64,000 bases of DNA from Pyropia yezoensis (GCA_009829735.1 CM020619.1:16063816-16127815), one strand, 5' to 3'. Positions 11,401 through 20,656 are shown, numbered from the stretch's first letter. Numbers and translations: made by a program. The notes: generated from the sequence alone by a model not told the origin.

Positions 11401-12606
11401 TCGTACCCCTTCGGCTACCGAAGGGGGAAGGTGGTCGAGGTCAGCCTCGGCCAGTGCCTTCAAGGCCTCTTGGTCCTTTGGCGGCAGGTCCGCCGGAGCC
11501 GCCGATGGGTTAGGCTTCCCGTCATCGGGTTGCTGTCGCTCGGTGGTCTCGGCGACCGCCAGTGCTTCAAGTGGTTCCACTTGACCTTCCTTATCAGGGG
11601 TAAGAATATCTCCTTCGTAGAGTTCGGCAATCCCGAGGATAGTTCCCTTCGGGAGGGTGACTGCCTTACGGCGATAGTTCGCCATCACTAAGAGGGACGA
11701 CCCTCCTGCTGGGAGGTCTATGAGACCGTTGGCCATGGTCAACCCATGGCGCTTGTACGTCCGTAGGTTGGACTGTACTCTGCAGATGCCTGCGAGGTCG
11801 CAGTTAACCGGGAGGACTGTCTCCGACAACGGCTCAAAGCGAGTTCGCTTGGCCAACCGAAGTGTCTTCGGCTCGACGCTTGCGTACACCTCAGCCACGT
11901 TAACGTGGCTTCCTTGTAGCGTCAGGTCCCTGACGATAGCCGTGTGTCCTCGCTTCGTCCCGTCGGCTTCTTGAAGCTCGACGGTCCTCCGGCCTGGCCG
12001 GATTGCATCAACGTGAACGTTGATGAAGGTGCATCCCAGTATGCAGGGCACCGATAGCGTTTCACATACCAGAAAGTCAACTTCCGTGGTGAGATCCCCG
12101 ATGGTAACCCGCAGCGACATCGCTGCGGTCGTACGAATGAGTCGACCATTCGCGTCCTTGATGGTGGGTCCCCGAGTCACTCTGACTCGTGGAAGCCACT
12201 TGTCCGGGAGGGTATCCTTCCGGATAAGGTTGGGTCCAGCCCCTGTATCCAGTACAGGGTAGTACGATCGTGTCGACTGGGGGTCAACCCCCAGTGTGGC
12301 TGATACCTTGAAGTTCTCCAAGGTAAACAACACATGTCCTACACCGATATCCGGTGTAGCTCGGGCATCCTGAACAGGGCCCTTGTCTGGTTCAACGTGA
12401 CGGGGCTTCCCGTCATTTCCTCCCAACCTTGGAGGTTGGTCATCAATCCCCTGACGCCGTGTCGTCGGGGCCGGAAGGTGTACCCGGGGGTTGATGCGGC
12501 GTCGGCTCAACCGCGCTCTCCGTGGGGCTTTCCCCGCGGTACTCCGGGGTGGCTTGCTTGGGTAACCCCAGCGCCCCCCGGTCATCCTTCCTCTTACTCG
12601 TTTCCC
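8419..12606 (-). CDS. pol: E1 Pol polyprotein (PR-RT-RH-IN-chromodomain)
   Basis: Domains in order on the minus strand: aspartic protease VLDTGAGPNLI (about 12260-12220); reverse transcriptase with FCIDYRRLN and YLDDVIVFS (about 10845); RNase H with DVDACDTQVG (about 10390) and TERECLGVIWA; integrase with an HHCC finger ending CHPCARNR (about 9570), first Asp in VAIDILGPLP, DNGANL (about 9310) and GQVERFNR (about 9200); and a chromodomain-like C-terminus WYVKVMWVGYDSPTWE (about 8480). All catalytic residues I can locate are present and there is no stop. The open frame runs up to 12816, but translation probably enters it by a -1 shift at the heptamer at 12600-12606. The chromodomain places it with the chromoviruses, which use it to direct integration into particular chromatin. 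Confidence 0.9.
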   Translation of the reverse strand, partial: GKRVRGRMTGGRWGYPSKPPRSTAGKAPRRARLSRRRINPRVHLPAPTTRRQGIDDQPPRLGGNDGKPRHVEPDKGPVQDARATPDIGVGHVLFTLENFKVSATLGVDPQSTRSYYPVLDTGAGPNLIRKDTLPDKWLPRVRVTRGPTIKDANGRLIRTTAAMSLRVTIGDLTTEVDFLVCETLSVPCILGCTFINVHVDAIRPGRRTVELQEADGTKRGHTAIVRDLTLQGSHVNVAEVYASVEPKTLRLAKRTRFEPLSETVLPVNCDLAGICRVQSNLRTYKRHGLTMANGLIDLPAGGSSLLVMANYRRKAVTLPKGTILGIAELYEGDILTPDKEGQVEPLEALAVAETTERQQPDDGKPNPSAAPADLPPKDQEALKALAEADLDHLPPSVAEGVRRMLRKRDVMWTGGALGTIGATQHRIDLVPGARPARSQPHRAGPMQREIVDGEVKRMSEAKVIRPSMSEWGAPVVIVPKKDQTPRFCIDYRRLNLVTKKDSYPLPRMDECIDSLGEATVFTTIDCNAGYWQIPVADEDIPKTAFVCHSGVYEFLRMPFGLSNAPATFQRAIDIILSGVKWRNCLVYLDDVIVFSRNMDDHVQHVDEVLTLLRNAGVTLRLKKCAFFQQTVEYLGHQITPGKLGVLEASTRALRDARFPNTQTQLKSFLGMCNVYRRFVKDFARIAKPLTVLTSSTLPKVLQPPSPSEEEAFESLKRALLAPPVLAFPHRRGTFVIDVDACDTQVGCTLLQGETLIGTDNVIPDLRPVGYFSRTLNPAERNYSATERECLGVIWAVQLLRPYLEGSRFIVRSDHEPLRWLLNLGDKDSDSHGRLARWRLKMAEHDYRTVYKAGSTHHLGDALSRLDTPSGDTRPVDEDIPVVPVCMVGNATQGMADHTMAHLACPLTLADFREAQANDDDCRRHRANLLAGTAGIFSENEDGLIYRRAPADGRHQVVVPVSLRQAVMKREHENPTAGHPGGSRMFAAMRRFFYWPAMAVDVVDHVRGCHPCARNRMSLHRRASSIKLFPPDGPNEQVAIDILGPLPITEEGNRYILVMSDRFTKLSRAAAIPNDTAYTIMNAVVDHWISAYGVMKQLLSDNGANLTSAFCNKVLGMFGIEPRRASDYHPQSNGQVERFNRTIVKMLQCYVAEHTNTWYRLLSVLTLAYNARPHRSTNIAPLEWVMPLGVGNLTLPPGRCTRYDTPKGRPAERIHLAWLAKLSWMIPKLKGALDRTQLRYKKNFDARLRVRNATLVTGDWVYIRHQKFRGNKLMQPVKGPYQILHRDDHSVILHSDTEIQRISMNDVTPAPMPEQPQPVPAGLLHEALTTHRSDDPVGPDGIPYQVESVVGHTDPDLPGPWYVKVMWVGYDSPTWEQAANIPRQLLMPYMRRRRLL

Positions 12607-13903
12607 GCCCTTGGTAGGGTGCTGTCCGCCGGACATCCGGCTGAGGAGGTGCCCCCTCGACGGCCAGTACTCCACCTGGAGCTGGCTGCCTACCCGGTGC
12701 GGGTCCGGGTGCTCGGGCGGGATACCCCCCGGTGGATGCCTTGCGTTGCGCCGCTGCCCGCCGAGACTCCTCGGGGATGAGTGGGCAGGAAGACACCCAG
12801 TGCTGGGGATCCCCACACAACATACACCCGGACGTGCCGGTCCCCCCTTGAGTTCGCATCGGGGTAGCCCCGTAGCTACGGTTGCCTCCCTCGGGCGCCC
12901 GAGTGCCTGCTCCCTGGTAGGCCTTGGGTCCTTGGGTCAACCGGAACATGGACTTCCCCAACCGGTTGGGTCGGCCCGCAATCTGCGGGGGTGCCTCCGT
13001 GCGCACCGCCCATGTTGGCAAGGTTGGTGAGGGTTACCCTTCACCGGGGAGTACCCGTAGTCCGCACATACGGGACGCGCCGTCCCGTTCCTTCGTTGAC
13101 CTGGAACTGGGTTCCAGCCGGGGCGATGTACGCTACCGTACCATGTTCATCAATCACCGGCGTCGCCGGTAGCAACAGGTGGCCCTGTTGGTCGACTACA
13201 GGTCATCCTCACCAATAGGGGTATGTTCGGTCGCCACCAGTACTGGTGCGGCCTTACGTCCACCTTCTCTTGCCTCGGTACCGGGGTAAGACTGGGCTTG
13301 CCTCCCTCACCCTTGGGCTTCGGGGCCAAGGCACACTCCGGGTGTAGAACCCGGTAGGCGTCCCCTAGGGACTTGCACATATGCATCAGTCGACTGAAGT
13401 TCGTCCGTGCCGTGTTGGCGCCCCGTGCGGATATCCGCACGTAGTTGGGTACTCCTGCGAACAGGATGGCCCGTAGCTCCCCTTCTCCGAGGAGCTTCCC
13501 CAGCTCGTAGTCGAGCTCTTGGATCCGGCGTCCAAACATCTCCTCATCCTCCCAGGACTGGGCGGTGGCAGTGCGAAGGGCCCGATAGTGGTCCTCGCAC
13601 TTGTCCTCACTGAGGTAGCTGCTCAGCAGCTCCTTCAATATCCCACGGTAATCCATGGGGGTGGCCGCGACCCTCATTCCCGGCATCGGGGATGCCTGGC
13701 GAAGAATGCCTCGCACCCGTTCATCAACAAAGAACGGGAGGATCTCCAGGGCCAGCCCCTCGTTAACGAGCGCCTTGTCTGCGGCTGCCTTGAAGCTAGT
13801 CAAGAAGCCGATGACTGCCAACGGGCGTCCGTTCGGCCCCCCGAACATAGGGACTCCCTTCATAAGGGTCTGCATAGAGCGGATCGCCCGATGCGACGTA
13901 TTA
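12443..13903 (-). pseudogene. gag: E1 Gag, partial and frameshifted
   Basis: The segment 13903-13150 encodes a retrotransposon Gag capsid-like region (FGGPNGRPLAVIGFL, then QSWEDEEMFGRRIQELDYEL, typical of the retrotrans_gag fold). The segment 13021-12443 holds the CCHC zinc knuckle CMLCGDPQHWVSSC. The two lie in different frames, and a third frame supplies the joining segment (ATPVIDEHGTVAYIAPAG at about 13160-13100), which in the related E4 is continuous with the knuckle frame. At least two single-base indels are therefore present. The N-terminus is lost in the assembly gap. Either E1 Gag is inactive or these are consensus errors in a GC-rich repeat. Confidence 0.75.
12600..12606 (-). promoter_or_regulatory. 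Candidate -1 ribosomal frameshift heptamer of E1 (GGGAAAC)
   Basis: On the minus strand GGGAAAC is followed by GAGTAA. In the phase G_GGA_AAC the next codons are GAG TAA, and pol lies exactly -1 to that phase. The gag zinc-knuckle frame is the third frame here, so a one-base deletion between the knuckle and this site must be assumed; the aligned E4 stretch is one base longer. Confidence 0.55.
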
Positions 13904-14403
13904 NNNNNNNNNNNNNNNNNNNNNNNNNNNNNNNNNNNNNNNNNNNNNNNNNNNNNNNNNNNNNNNNNNNNNNNNNNNNNNNNNNNNNNNNNNNNNNNNN
14001 NNNNNNNNNNNNNNNNNNNNNNNNNNNNNNNNNNNNNNNNNNNNNNNNNNNNNNNNNNNNNNNNNNNNNNNNNNNNNNNNNNNNNNNNNNNNNNNNNNNN
14101 NNNNNNNNNNNNNNNNNNNNNNNNNNNNNNNNNNNNNNNNNNNNNNNNNNNNNNNNNNNNNNNNNNNNNNNNNNNNNNNNNNNNNNNNNNNNNNNNNNNN
14201 NNNNNNNNNNNNNNNNNNNNNNNNNNNNNNNNNNNNNNNNNNNNNNNNNNNNNNNNNNNNNNNNNNNNNNNNNNNNNNNNNNNNNNNNNNNNNNNNNNNN
14301 NNNNNNNNNNNNNNNNNNNNNNNNNNNNNNNNNNNNNNNNNNNNNNNNNNNNNNNNNNNNNNNNNNNNNNNNNNNNNNNNNNNNNNNNNNNNNNNNNNNN
14401 NNN
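13904..14403. other. Assembly gap (500 N)
   Basis: Exactly 500 N separate E1 gag from the last 50 bp of the E2 5' LTR, so the size is probably a placeholder. The missing DNA should include the E1 gag start, E1 5' LTR and most of the E2 5' LTR. Confidence 1.
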
Positions 14404-14453
14404 CCCCCGAGGGATATTGACACGTGTCTGAGAGGATCGAGTTTTATACCACA
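14404..14453 (+). repeat. E2 5' LTR, 3'-terminal 50 bp
   Basis: Identical over 50 bp to 23482-23531 and then diverging abruptly at 14454. It contains gttttatacc and ends in CCACA, the same ending as the E3 5' LTR. Confidence 0.95.
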
Positions 14454-14457
14454 TATT

Positions 14458-14475
14458 TGGTGGAGCAGCAGGGGA
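14458..14475 (+). promoter_or_regulatory. E2 primer-binding site
   Basis: TGGTGGAGCAGCAGGGGA begins four bases after the LTR. Its complement ends in CCA with A at the discriminator position and C at the tRNA position 61 equivalent, as expected for a tRNA 3' end. The same 18 bases occur at 44548 in E3. The tRNA species was not identified. Confidence 0.85.
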
Positions 14476-14800
14476 TTGGAGTGTTTGAGAAGAGACATTT
14501 GGGAGCAGCGGTTGCGTTGTTCCTATTCTGTCTTTTTCTGTGGTTTGGGAATTATTTGCACCCGTTCACGGGAACCCCATTCCTGGCTCTCCAACCCCTC
14601 TCTTGTGGTCTTGCGATCTTTGGACACGCAGGTAACTGGACTGTGGCTGTCAAGAGACCAACATGGCTACCCTCCCTGGCACGACGGTGCCCGAAGGGTA
14701 GACCCCGCGTCCCTTGACGCATCCCTGGTCACCGCGGGGGACGGTGCCCAACCCGGCGTTCTCCCTACGGGTGAAGCAGACCTGGGCGTGACATCCGGTA

Positions 14801-16423
14801 GTGGACTGGAGTCTACAGGCGGCCAAGTACCCCCTGCTCCCGTTCCTCCGGCTGTTCCTCCTGTGGGAGCCACCCCGGGGTCAACGGCGTTTTGAGTCCG
14901 CTCGCAGCAGACGTCTCCCTCCTGTCGGTTCTACTCTTCAACCTCCAGGGATAGCCCCTGGTGTGTTTACTCCTGGACCCACACATGGCAGCTGGGTGTA
15001 TACACCTCTTCCTGTGGGCACTAGCAGTGCCAGAGGCACCGCTATGACTGGTTCTACGGGTCTTCCTGAGACTTCGACTCCTGGGACCGGCCAAGCTTTT
15101 CCTCCCCTTGCGTCCTATGGGGCGGGGAGCTCCAAGACCGGTGACCGGAGCAGCCGTAGGCGTCGGCGTCGTCGCCGCCGCTCTAGCACCAGCGAGACCA
15201 GTTCCTCCAGCTCTGAGGAGGGATATGACTGGGATGCATCTCCCGGTCCTACCCGGCGCAGGCTAGTCGAGTTCGACTTCCCTGCCCACCAAGTGGGAGA
15301 TGCCACCCTGAACAAGGTCACGTATTGGGGTAACTACCGGCTGGAGAACCAAGACCAAGGTTACACCCGGAAGATGGCCAAGAAGATGGCATCCCTGAAC
15401 CGGCGAATGCAGCCGAGCTTTGGGGGACATCCTAAGTTTTCCGGGAAGAGACCGGCGCTTATCTTTGCCTTCCTGCGCCGGTTTGTCAAGGCATGCAATG
15501 ACAACGATGTGTCCGAGGGCAAGGCTCTCTATCTCCTGGTTAACTTCATGACCGGAGAAGCGGAACAGCGGTTTGCACAGGTTCTACCAGACTCTGCCGG
15601 GCACATTGTTGGACGTACCGTCGCGAGTTATCCGGAGGCGGTCAACTGGCTCCTGTCCAACTACGCAGACGCGGACTCCCTGCGTAAGGCAGTCGGTAGG
15701 CTGAACCGGGCAACCATGGAGAGACAAGAGACTCCAGAGGCGTTCGCCCGTCGTGTCCGGGAGATGAGCGATGCTTGTGGCAACGTTTACCCTGAGGACA
15801 GGCTCAAGATGATCTTCTCGGAGGGGCTTCCTGAATATCTTCAAGTGGATGCGGAGAACTACAACCAGGAACATCAAGAACATACCTTCCAGCAGTTGAT
15901 GGCCTATACCCAGGGCAAGCACCGGCAAGCCAAGGCCCTCCAGGCTCCTATGGTATCAACCCCCAAGCCGTTGTCGCGAGTTCGTCCCGGACCCGACAAG
16001 TATAAGGGAGGTGATAACCCTGTACCGGTACTCGCAGTTGGCGAGGCCTCACCCATGGAGTCAAGGGACAAGTGGGGCGGCTTCGTTTCTAAGGAGCAAC
16101 CTTCCCTGGTCGCCCCCAAGCAGATCAGGAACCAGCGGTTCCGGTCTTGCTGGCTGTGCCAGAAGGAGGATCATATGTCCTACCAGTGCCCGACCATTCC
16201 CGAGGATCTCCAGGAGAAACTCAAGCGTCAAGGACTGGTGTTTGCAAAGGCGGTCAACTGGGCTGACCGGCGGGCACCCTCCAAGATGGACAAGGCACAG
16301 GTACATGCCATCCGAGTGGCAACCTTACAGAGCATCACGGAGGCTCTGGCAAGGGAAGCTCCTACGGACTTTGACCTGGAGACCGAAACCTCTAAGGACT
16401 CCTCGGAGCCGGGAAACGAGTAG
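14801..16423 (+). CDS. gag: E2 Gag
   Basis: The clear coding part has an Arg/Ser-rich linker (nine consecutive Arg near 15155), a capsid-like retrotrans_gag region (FSGKRPALIFAFLRRFVKAC to VYPEDRLKMIFSEGLPEYL, about 15430-15850) and a single CCHC knuckle CWLCQKEDHMSYQC (about 16150-16190), ending GNE then TAG at 16421. The start is unsure. The first in-frame ATG that looks protein-like is 15043, while an ATG at 14663 begins MATLPGTTVPEG in this frame and then continues protein-like one frame off (about 14700-14890) before returning. Two compensating indels in the N-terminal region are likely. The product should form the virus-like particle and bind element RNA. Confidence is high for the fold and low for the start. 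Confidence 0.85.
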   Translation: MDWSLQAAKYPLLPFLRLFLLWEPPRGQRRFESARSRRLPPVGSTLQPPGIAPGVFTPGPTHGSWVYTPLPVGTSSARGTAMTGSTGLPETSTPGTGQAFPPLASYGAGSSKTGDRSSRRRRRRRRRSSTSETSSSSSEEGYDWDASPGPTRRRLVEFDFPAHQVGDATLNKVTYWGNYRLENQDQGYTRKMAKKMASLNRRMQPSFGGHPKFSGKRPALIFAFLRRFVKACNDNDVSEGKALYLLVNFMTGEAEQRFAQVLPDSAGHIVGRTVASYPEAVNWLLSNYADADSLRKAVGRLNRATMERQETPEAFARRVREMSDACGNVYPEDRLKMIFSEGLPEYLQVDAENYNQEHQEHTFQQLMAYTQGKHRQAKALQAPMVSTPKPLSRVRPGPDKYKGGDNPVPVLAVGEASPMESRDKWGGFVSKEQPSLVAPKQIRNQRFRSCWLCQKEDHMSYQCPTIPEDLQEKLKRQGLVFAKAVNWADRRAPSKMDKAQVHAIRVATLQSITEALAREAPTDFDLETETSKDSSEPGNE

Positions 16424-19400
16424 GGCAGGCGCTCTCCCCAAGTGTCTTCCCGAATCTCCAACGGCAGGGTACTTCTACCTGTTCTCCCCTTGCGTGCCGG
16501 GAGAAAGGACGGCAGTTACCTGCTCAACCGGTAGCCGCCTGGACACCCTGTTTGTTCAAGGGGACCTTGCTCGTCCTGCGTAAGGAAAACCTCAAGATTA
16601 ATGCTCGTATGCGTGTGGGGGATAGCCTCCCCCAAGCTGTTACGCCGGTGGTCGACACGGGAGCCGGACCAAGCGTCATCACTGAGAACCTGTTACCTCC
16701 GGGCTGGCGTCGACATGCCTGGAGAGCGCCTACCAAGACCCGGATTGTAGACGCATCAGGTCAAACCCTACGACCGCTTGGCCGTCTTCCCGTCGCCATC
16801 TATGTCAACAATGAACCAATGCTTTTTCCCTTTCTAGTAGTCAAGACCTTATCAGTCCCCCTCATCCTAGGCTGGGACTTCCAGAAGCAGCATGTCAAGA
16901 GCATCCTACCCGGAGAAGGAAAGGTGCAGTTCAACCATGGGTTTGTGTCGCCAGTACTGGAGCACCTGGACACCAAGGTTCGTGTGGCCAAGAACCAGAA
17001 GGAACGCATCCCACCCTCTACCTTGACCCTCATCAAACCGGTGCTCCTACCTCCTCGCTCGGAGACCAAGGTTCAAGTCACGACCCGGACTGCAGGTCAA
17101 TGCCTGATCTACGGACGCAAGGAATTTCTGGCGAAACACCGATTATACCTAGCCCACGGACATCACAAGAAGGTGGAGAGGCACACCCCGTTCTCGGTGC
17201 TGATCGTCAACGTGAGCCGGAAGCCAATAACCCTCGCCAAGGGCACTCGAGTTGGTACAGCAGAGCCTTACCGGGGGTCCGCCCGCGCCATGAGCAAGGA
17301 AGACCTCTTCAACCTCCAACAAGAGCTGGCATCCAACTTGACGGCCTTAGACGTATCTCCGGAACAAGAGCAGGCTGGCCGTACTACTCCGAAGCCCGAA
17401 CAAGCACCACCCGGGATGCCGAAGGTCAACCAAGAAAACGTCCCTCTCGACTTGAAGGAGGCACTGGAGAAGCTTCTCCAGGAACATCGGCACCTGTGGT
17501 CCGGAGAGCTGGGCAAGATGGACGCCACCCTACACCGGATTCAACTCAAGCCAGATGCCAAACCAGTGCACATGCACCCATACCGGGCTGGACCTCATCG
17601 CCGGGATGAGATTGAGAAGCAGGTTAACAAGATGCTCAAGATGGATGTTATCGAGCCGTCTGATGGCGAGTGGGCTTTCCCGGTGGTAGTCGTCCCGAAA
17701 CCTGGCGGTCACTTCCGTTTCTGCGTTGACTACAGACGCCTGAACGAGATGACAGTCAAGGATGTATACCCGATACCCCGGATGGATGATTGCCTCGACT
17801 TTCTTGGTGATGCCACCCTCTTCTCGACGCTGGATTGTAATGCCGGTTACTGGCAGATCCCTCTGGCTGACGAGGACAAGGACAAGACTACCTTCACGTG
17901 CCACATGGGACTGTTCCGGTGCAAGCGTCTCCCTTTTGGTCTCACTAATGCTCCGGCAACCTTCCAGAGAGCCATCGACATCATCCTGTCGGGGCTAAGG
18001 TGGAGAACATGTTTGGTCTACCTGGACGACATCATTGTTTTCTCCAAGACCCCAGCGGAACACCTGGAGCACCTTCGAGAGGTCCTGGCCCTCCTGTCCA
18101 AGGCTGGAGTTACCCTCAAAGCCGAGAAGTGCCACCTGTTTGAGACTGAGGTGGAGTACCTGGGGCACGTGCTCAGTCCGGGGGAGCTCCGAGTCAATGA
18201 GAAGGACATCAAGGCCCTCCGGCATGCACGGCAACCTAAAACCCAGACGGAACTCAAGAGCTTCCTGGGTATGTGCAACGTCTACCGCCGGTTCGTACGG
18301 GACTACGCTCTGATTGCCCGGCCCTTGACCAAGCTTACTAGCAAGAAGCTTCCAGCACAACTCCAGGTGTTCGACGAGAAGCAGACAGCAGCCTTCGAAG
18401 AGCTCAAGAAGCGCCTGACCACCACTCCAGTACTGGCGTTACCCAAGCGGGAGGGCCAGTTTGTTCTGGAGACTGATGCCTGTGGCGTCCAGGTGGGGTG
18501 CTCACTACTCCAGCAGCAACCTGAGGGGCACTTCCTCCCGATAGGCTACTACAGTCGCGTCTTGACTCCCGCCGAGAAGAACTATTCCACGACCGAGCGC
18601 GAGTGCTTGGCGGTCGTCTGGGCTTGCTTCCTGTTACGTCCATATCTTGAAGGACAAGAGTTCCTCATCCGGACGGACCACGCCAGTCTAAGGTGGCTGC
18701 TATGCATGGACAGCAGTCAAGGAAGGGTCGCCCGGTGGCGCCTACGCCTTTCGGAGTTCAAGTACAAGGTGTGCACCAGAGCAGGGAGGGAGCACCACTG
18801 CGCCGACACCATGTCCCGGCTGGAGACTCCTGCAGCCGATACCGGTCCTATCCCGGAGGAAATACCTTGCTTCATCCTCCCGAATGTCGGACGTGGCTGG
18901 CACGCTCCCCTGTACGAGACACCTGACGCTCATCAACCGGTAACCATTCACCGGATGCTGGAGGCACAATTGACGGACCCTCAATGCTTGGAGCTTCGCC
19001 ACCAAATGGACCTGAACCGGAACAGTCGCTTCTCCGAGTCTACAGACGGACTCCTGGTACGGGTGTCACCCTTCGATGGGGCAACTCAAGTCTACGTACC
19101 CCGGAGCCTACGGACTGATATCCTACGCCTGGAGCACTCGTCTCCCCAGGCCGGGCATCCTGGTATCAATCGGATGTATGCTTCCATGAGACGACATTAT
19201 TACTGGGAAACCATGGCCAGTGACGTCCATAAGTGCCTGGAGGCTTGTATTTCTTGTGCAAGGAACCGGTTGTCCCAGAGGAAGAAGACTTCTAAGCTAC
19301 GCCTATTCCCTGCGGCGGAGCCCTTTGCAAGCTTAAGCATGGACATCCTGGGGCCCCTACCTGAGACCTCCAGTGGCAACATATACCTACTCATCATTTG

Positions 19401-20511
19401 TGACCGGTTCTCCAAGTTCACTCGAGCAATCCCGTTGAGAACCATCACGGCTCTGGATGTCACGTCGGCCTTCTGCGAGTACTGGATAGCTGCCTACGGC
19501 CCTCCAGACTCCGTCTTAACCGACAACGGTCCCCAGTTTGCATCCCTGTTCTTCCAAGGAGTCTGTGACCTGATGGGCATCAAGAACTTGTACACCACGA
19601 CGTACCACCCTCAAACGAACGGCCAGGTGGAACGATTCAACCGGACCCTAGTGGACATGCTACGGCACTACGTGGAGGAGCACCAAGAAGACTGGGACGA
19701 GCTCCTGGCTGTCCTCACTCTAGCCTACAACTCCCGAGTTCACCGGACAACGGGAGTCGCTCCACTCGACTTTGTCACCCCAAGGCGGCTGACCAACTTC
19801 TCCCTGGAAAGAATACCGGATGGTCTCCAGCCTGCACTGAAGTCAGGTCCCAAGGCAAAGGATGAGTTCCTGGAACAACTAAAGCTCCTGCTCCCAAGAG
19901 TCAAGGAGTCAATCTCAAAGACCCAGGAGCGATACAAGCGGGACTATGACAAGGGTGTCCGGGAAAAGAACAAGGAACTGGGTGGTGGCGACTGGGTTTT
20001 TGTGGACAACCATAGCAAGACCCGGGGGAAGCTGGACTCTAAGACGGATGGACCTTATGAGATCCTCAATACGGATGGCTGGACCTTCCTTCTAGACGTG
20101 GATGGTTCCCCGTACCGGGTGAGCAGCGACCATGTCACCCGAGCTCCACCGCCAAGCCAACGGGACTTGACCCGGCGTAAGCGGACTGCGATACCCTGGC
20201 TATCCCAAGAAGAAGGCCGGGAATTTGTCTACGTCAAGTTTGTCGACCATGCCTGGAGAGATGGACGCCTGTACCTGCGAGTACGCTGGTTCGGTTTTAA
20301 CCCAGCAGATGATACATGGGAACCCTCAAACCGGCTACCCATCGCGGACGTCTGTGCCTACACGCGACGGAACGGGATTGAGGGCACTCCCGTGGCCAGA
20401 GCCGGCAAGATTCTGGAGTCGGACACGGAGGAGGACCAAGAGGACGGGGCCAACAAAGACCCTCGGGACGAGACGAGCTCACCCGCAACGGATGCGGAAC
20501 AAGAGGATTGA
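16396..20511 (+). CDS. pol: E2 Pol polyprotein (PR-RT-RH-IN-chromodomain)
   Basis: The frame is open from 16396 with no internal stop, and is probably reached by -1 frameshifting from gag. Domains: protease VVDTGAGPSVI (about 16655); reverse transcriptase with FCVDYRRLNEM and YLDDIIVFS (18019); RNase H with ETDACGVQVGC (18472) and TERECLAVVWA; integrase zinc finger (H...H...CISCARNR, 19138-19270), SMDILGPLPE (19339), TDNGPQF (19520) and GQVERFNRT (19623); C-terminal chromodomain LYLRVRWFGFNPADDTWEPSNRL (about 20270-20340) and an acidic tail. Every catalytic residue I can place is intact, so this is the best candidate for an active element here. Confidence 0.95.
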   Translation, partial: GLLGAGKRVGQALSPSVFPNLQRQGTSTCSPLACREKGRQLPAQPVAAWTPCLFKGTLLVLRKENLKINARMRVGDSLPQAVTPVVDTGAGPSVITENLLPPGWRRHAWRAPTKTRIVDASGQTLRPLGRLPVAIYVNNEPMLFPFLVVKTLSVPLILGWDFQKQHVKSILPGEGKVQFNHGFVSPVLEHLDTKVRVAKNQKERIPPSTLTLIKPVLLPPRSETKVQVTTRTAGQCLIYGRKEFLAKHRLYLAHGHHKKVERHTPFSVLIVNVSRKPITLAKGTRVGTAEPYRGSARAMSKEDLFNLQQELASNLTALDVSPEQEQAGRTTPKPEQAPPGMPKVNQENVPLDLKEALEKLLQEHRHLWSGELGKMDATLHRIQLKPDAKPVHMHPYRAGPHRRDEIEKQVNKMLKMDVIEPSDGEWAFPVVVVPKPGGHFRFCVDYRRLNEMTVKDVYPIPRMDDCLDFLGDATLFSTLDCNAGYWQIPLADEDKDKTTFTCHMGLFRCKRLPFGLTNAPATFQRAIDIILSGLRWRTCLVYLDDIIVFSKTPAEHLEHLREVLALLSKAGVTLKAEKCHLFETEVEYLGHVLSPGELRVNEKDIKALRHARQPKTQTELKSFLGMCNVYRRFVRDYALIARPLTKLTSKKLPAQLQVFDEKQTAAFEELKKRLTTTPVLALPKREGQFVLETDACGVQVGCSLLQQQPEGHFLPIGYYSRVLTPAEKNYSTTERECLAVVWACFLLRPYLEGQEFLIRTDHASLRWLLCMDSSQGRVARWRLRLSEFKYKVCTRAGREHHCADTMSRLETPAADTGPIPEEIPCFILPNVGRGWHAPLYETPDAHQPVTIHRMLEAQLTDPQCLELRHQMDLNRNSRFSESTDGLLVRVSPFDGATQVYVPRSLRTDILRLEHSSPQAGHPGINRMYASMRRHYYWETMASDVHKCLEACISCARNRLSQRKKTSKLRLFPAAEPFASLSMDILGPLPETSSGNIYLLIICDRFSKFTRAIPLRTITALDVTSAFCEYWIAAYGPPDSVLTDNGPQFASLFFQGVCDLMGIKNLYTTTYHPQTNGQVERFNRTLVDMLRHYVEEHQEDWDELLAVLTLAYNSRVHRTTGVAPLDFVTPRRLTNFSLERIPDGLQPALKSGPKAKDEFLEQLKLLLPRVKESISKTQERYKRDYDKGVREKNKELGGGDWVFVDNHSKTRGKLDSKTDGPYEILNTDGWTFLLDVDGSPYRVSSDHVTRAPPPSQRDLTRRKRTAIPWLSQEEGREFVYVKFVDHAWRDGRLYLRVRWFGFNPADDTWEPSNRLPIADVCAYTRRNGIEGTPVARAGKILESDTEEDQEDGANKDPRDETSSPATDAEQED
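16411..16417 (+). promoter_or_regulatory. -1 ribosomal frameshift heptamer of E2 (GGGAAAC)
   Basis: GGGAAAC sits in the gag zero frame as G_GGA_AAC, one codon before the gag TAG stop. Pol is in the -1 frame, which is open from 16396, so gag and pol overlap by only 28 bases and the heptamer lies inside that overlap. GGGAAAC is a canonical X_XXY_YYZ slippery sequence. A downstream pseudoknot was not modelled. Confidence 0.85.
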
Positions 20512-20656
20512 GAAGAAGGGAACGGGTATATCAAGGAGAACACGCAATGCAAACATGGAGCAATCAAGGAAAACAAGCACCCGCTCGAGCAACCCTTCTC
20601 TCCGCCTCTTCCCTCCTCGCTTCTCCCAAGACCCTCACCCTCCTTGCATCCAACTA

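Larger units (their letters stand above)
4560..13903 (-). mobile_element. Ty3/gypsy retrotransposon E1 (chromovirus-like) with an antisense accessory ORF
   Basis: Read on the minus strand the order is gag (13903 to 12443), pol with protease, RT, RNase H, integrase and chromodomain (12606 to 8419), then an opposite-strand ORF (5492-7939) and a presumed 3' LTR. The 5' LTR and gag N-terminus lie in or beyond the assembly gap at 13904-14403. The left border is not defined, because no second LTR is available for comparison. E4 at 57.8-61.66 kb is a decayed relative with closely matching integrase, RNase H, protease and gag fragments. Confidence 0.85.

Noticed and set aside
13150-14895. Open frames running through the N gap on both strands
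   Set aside because: Continuity through 500 N is meaningless; only the ends outside the gap were used.
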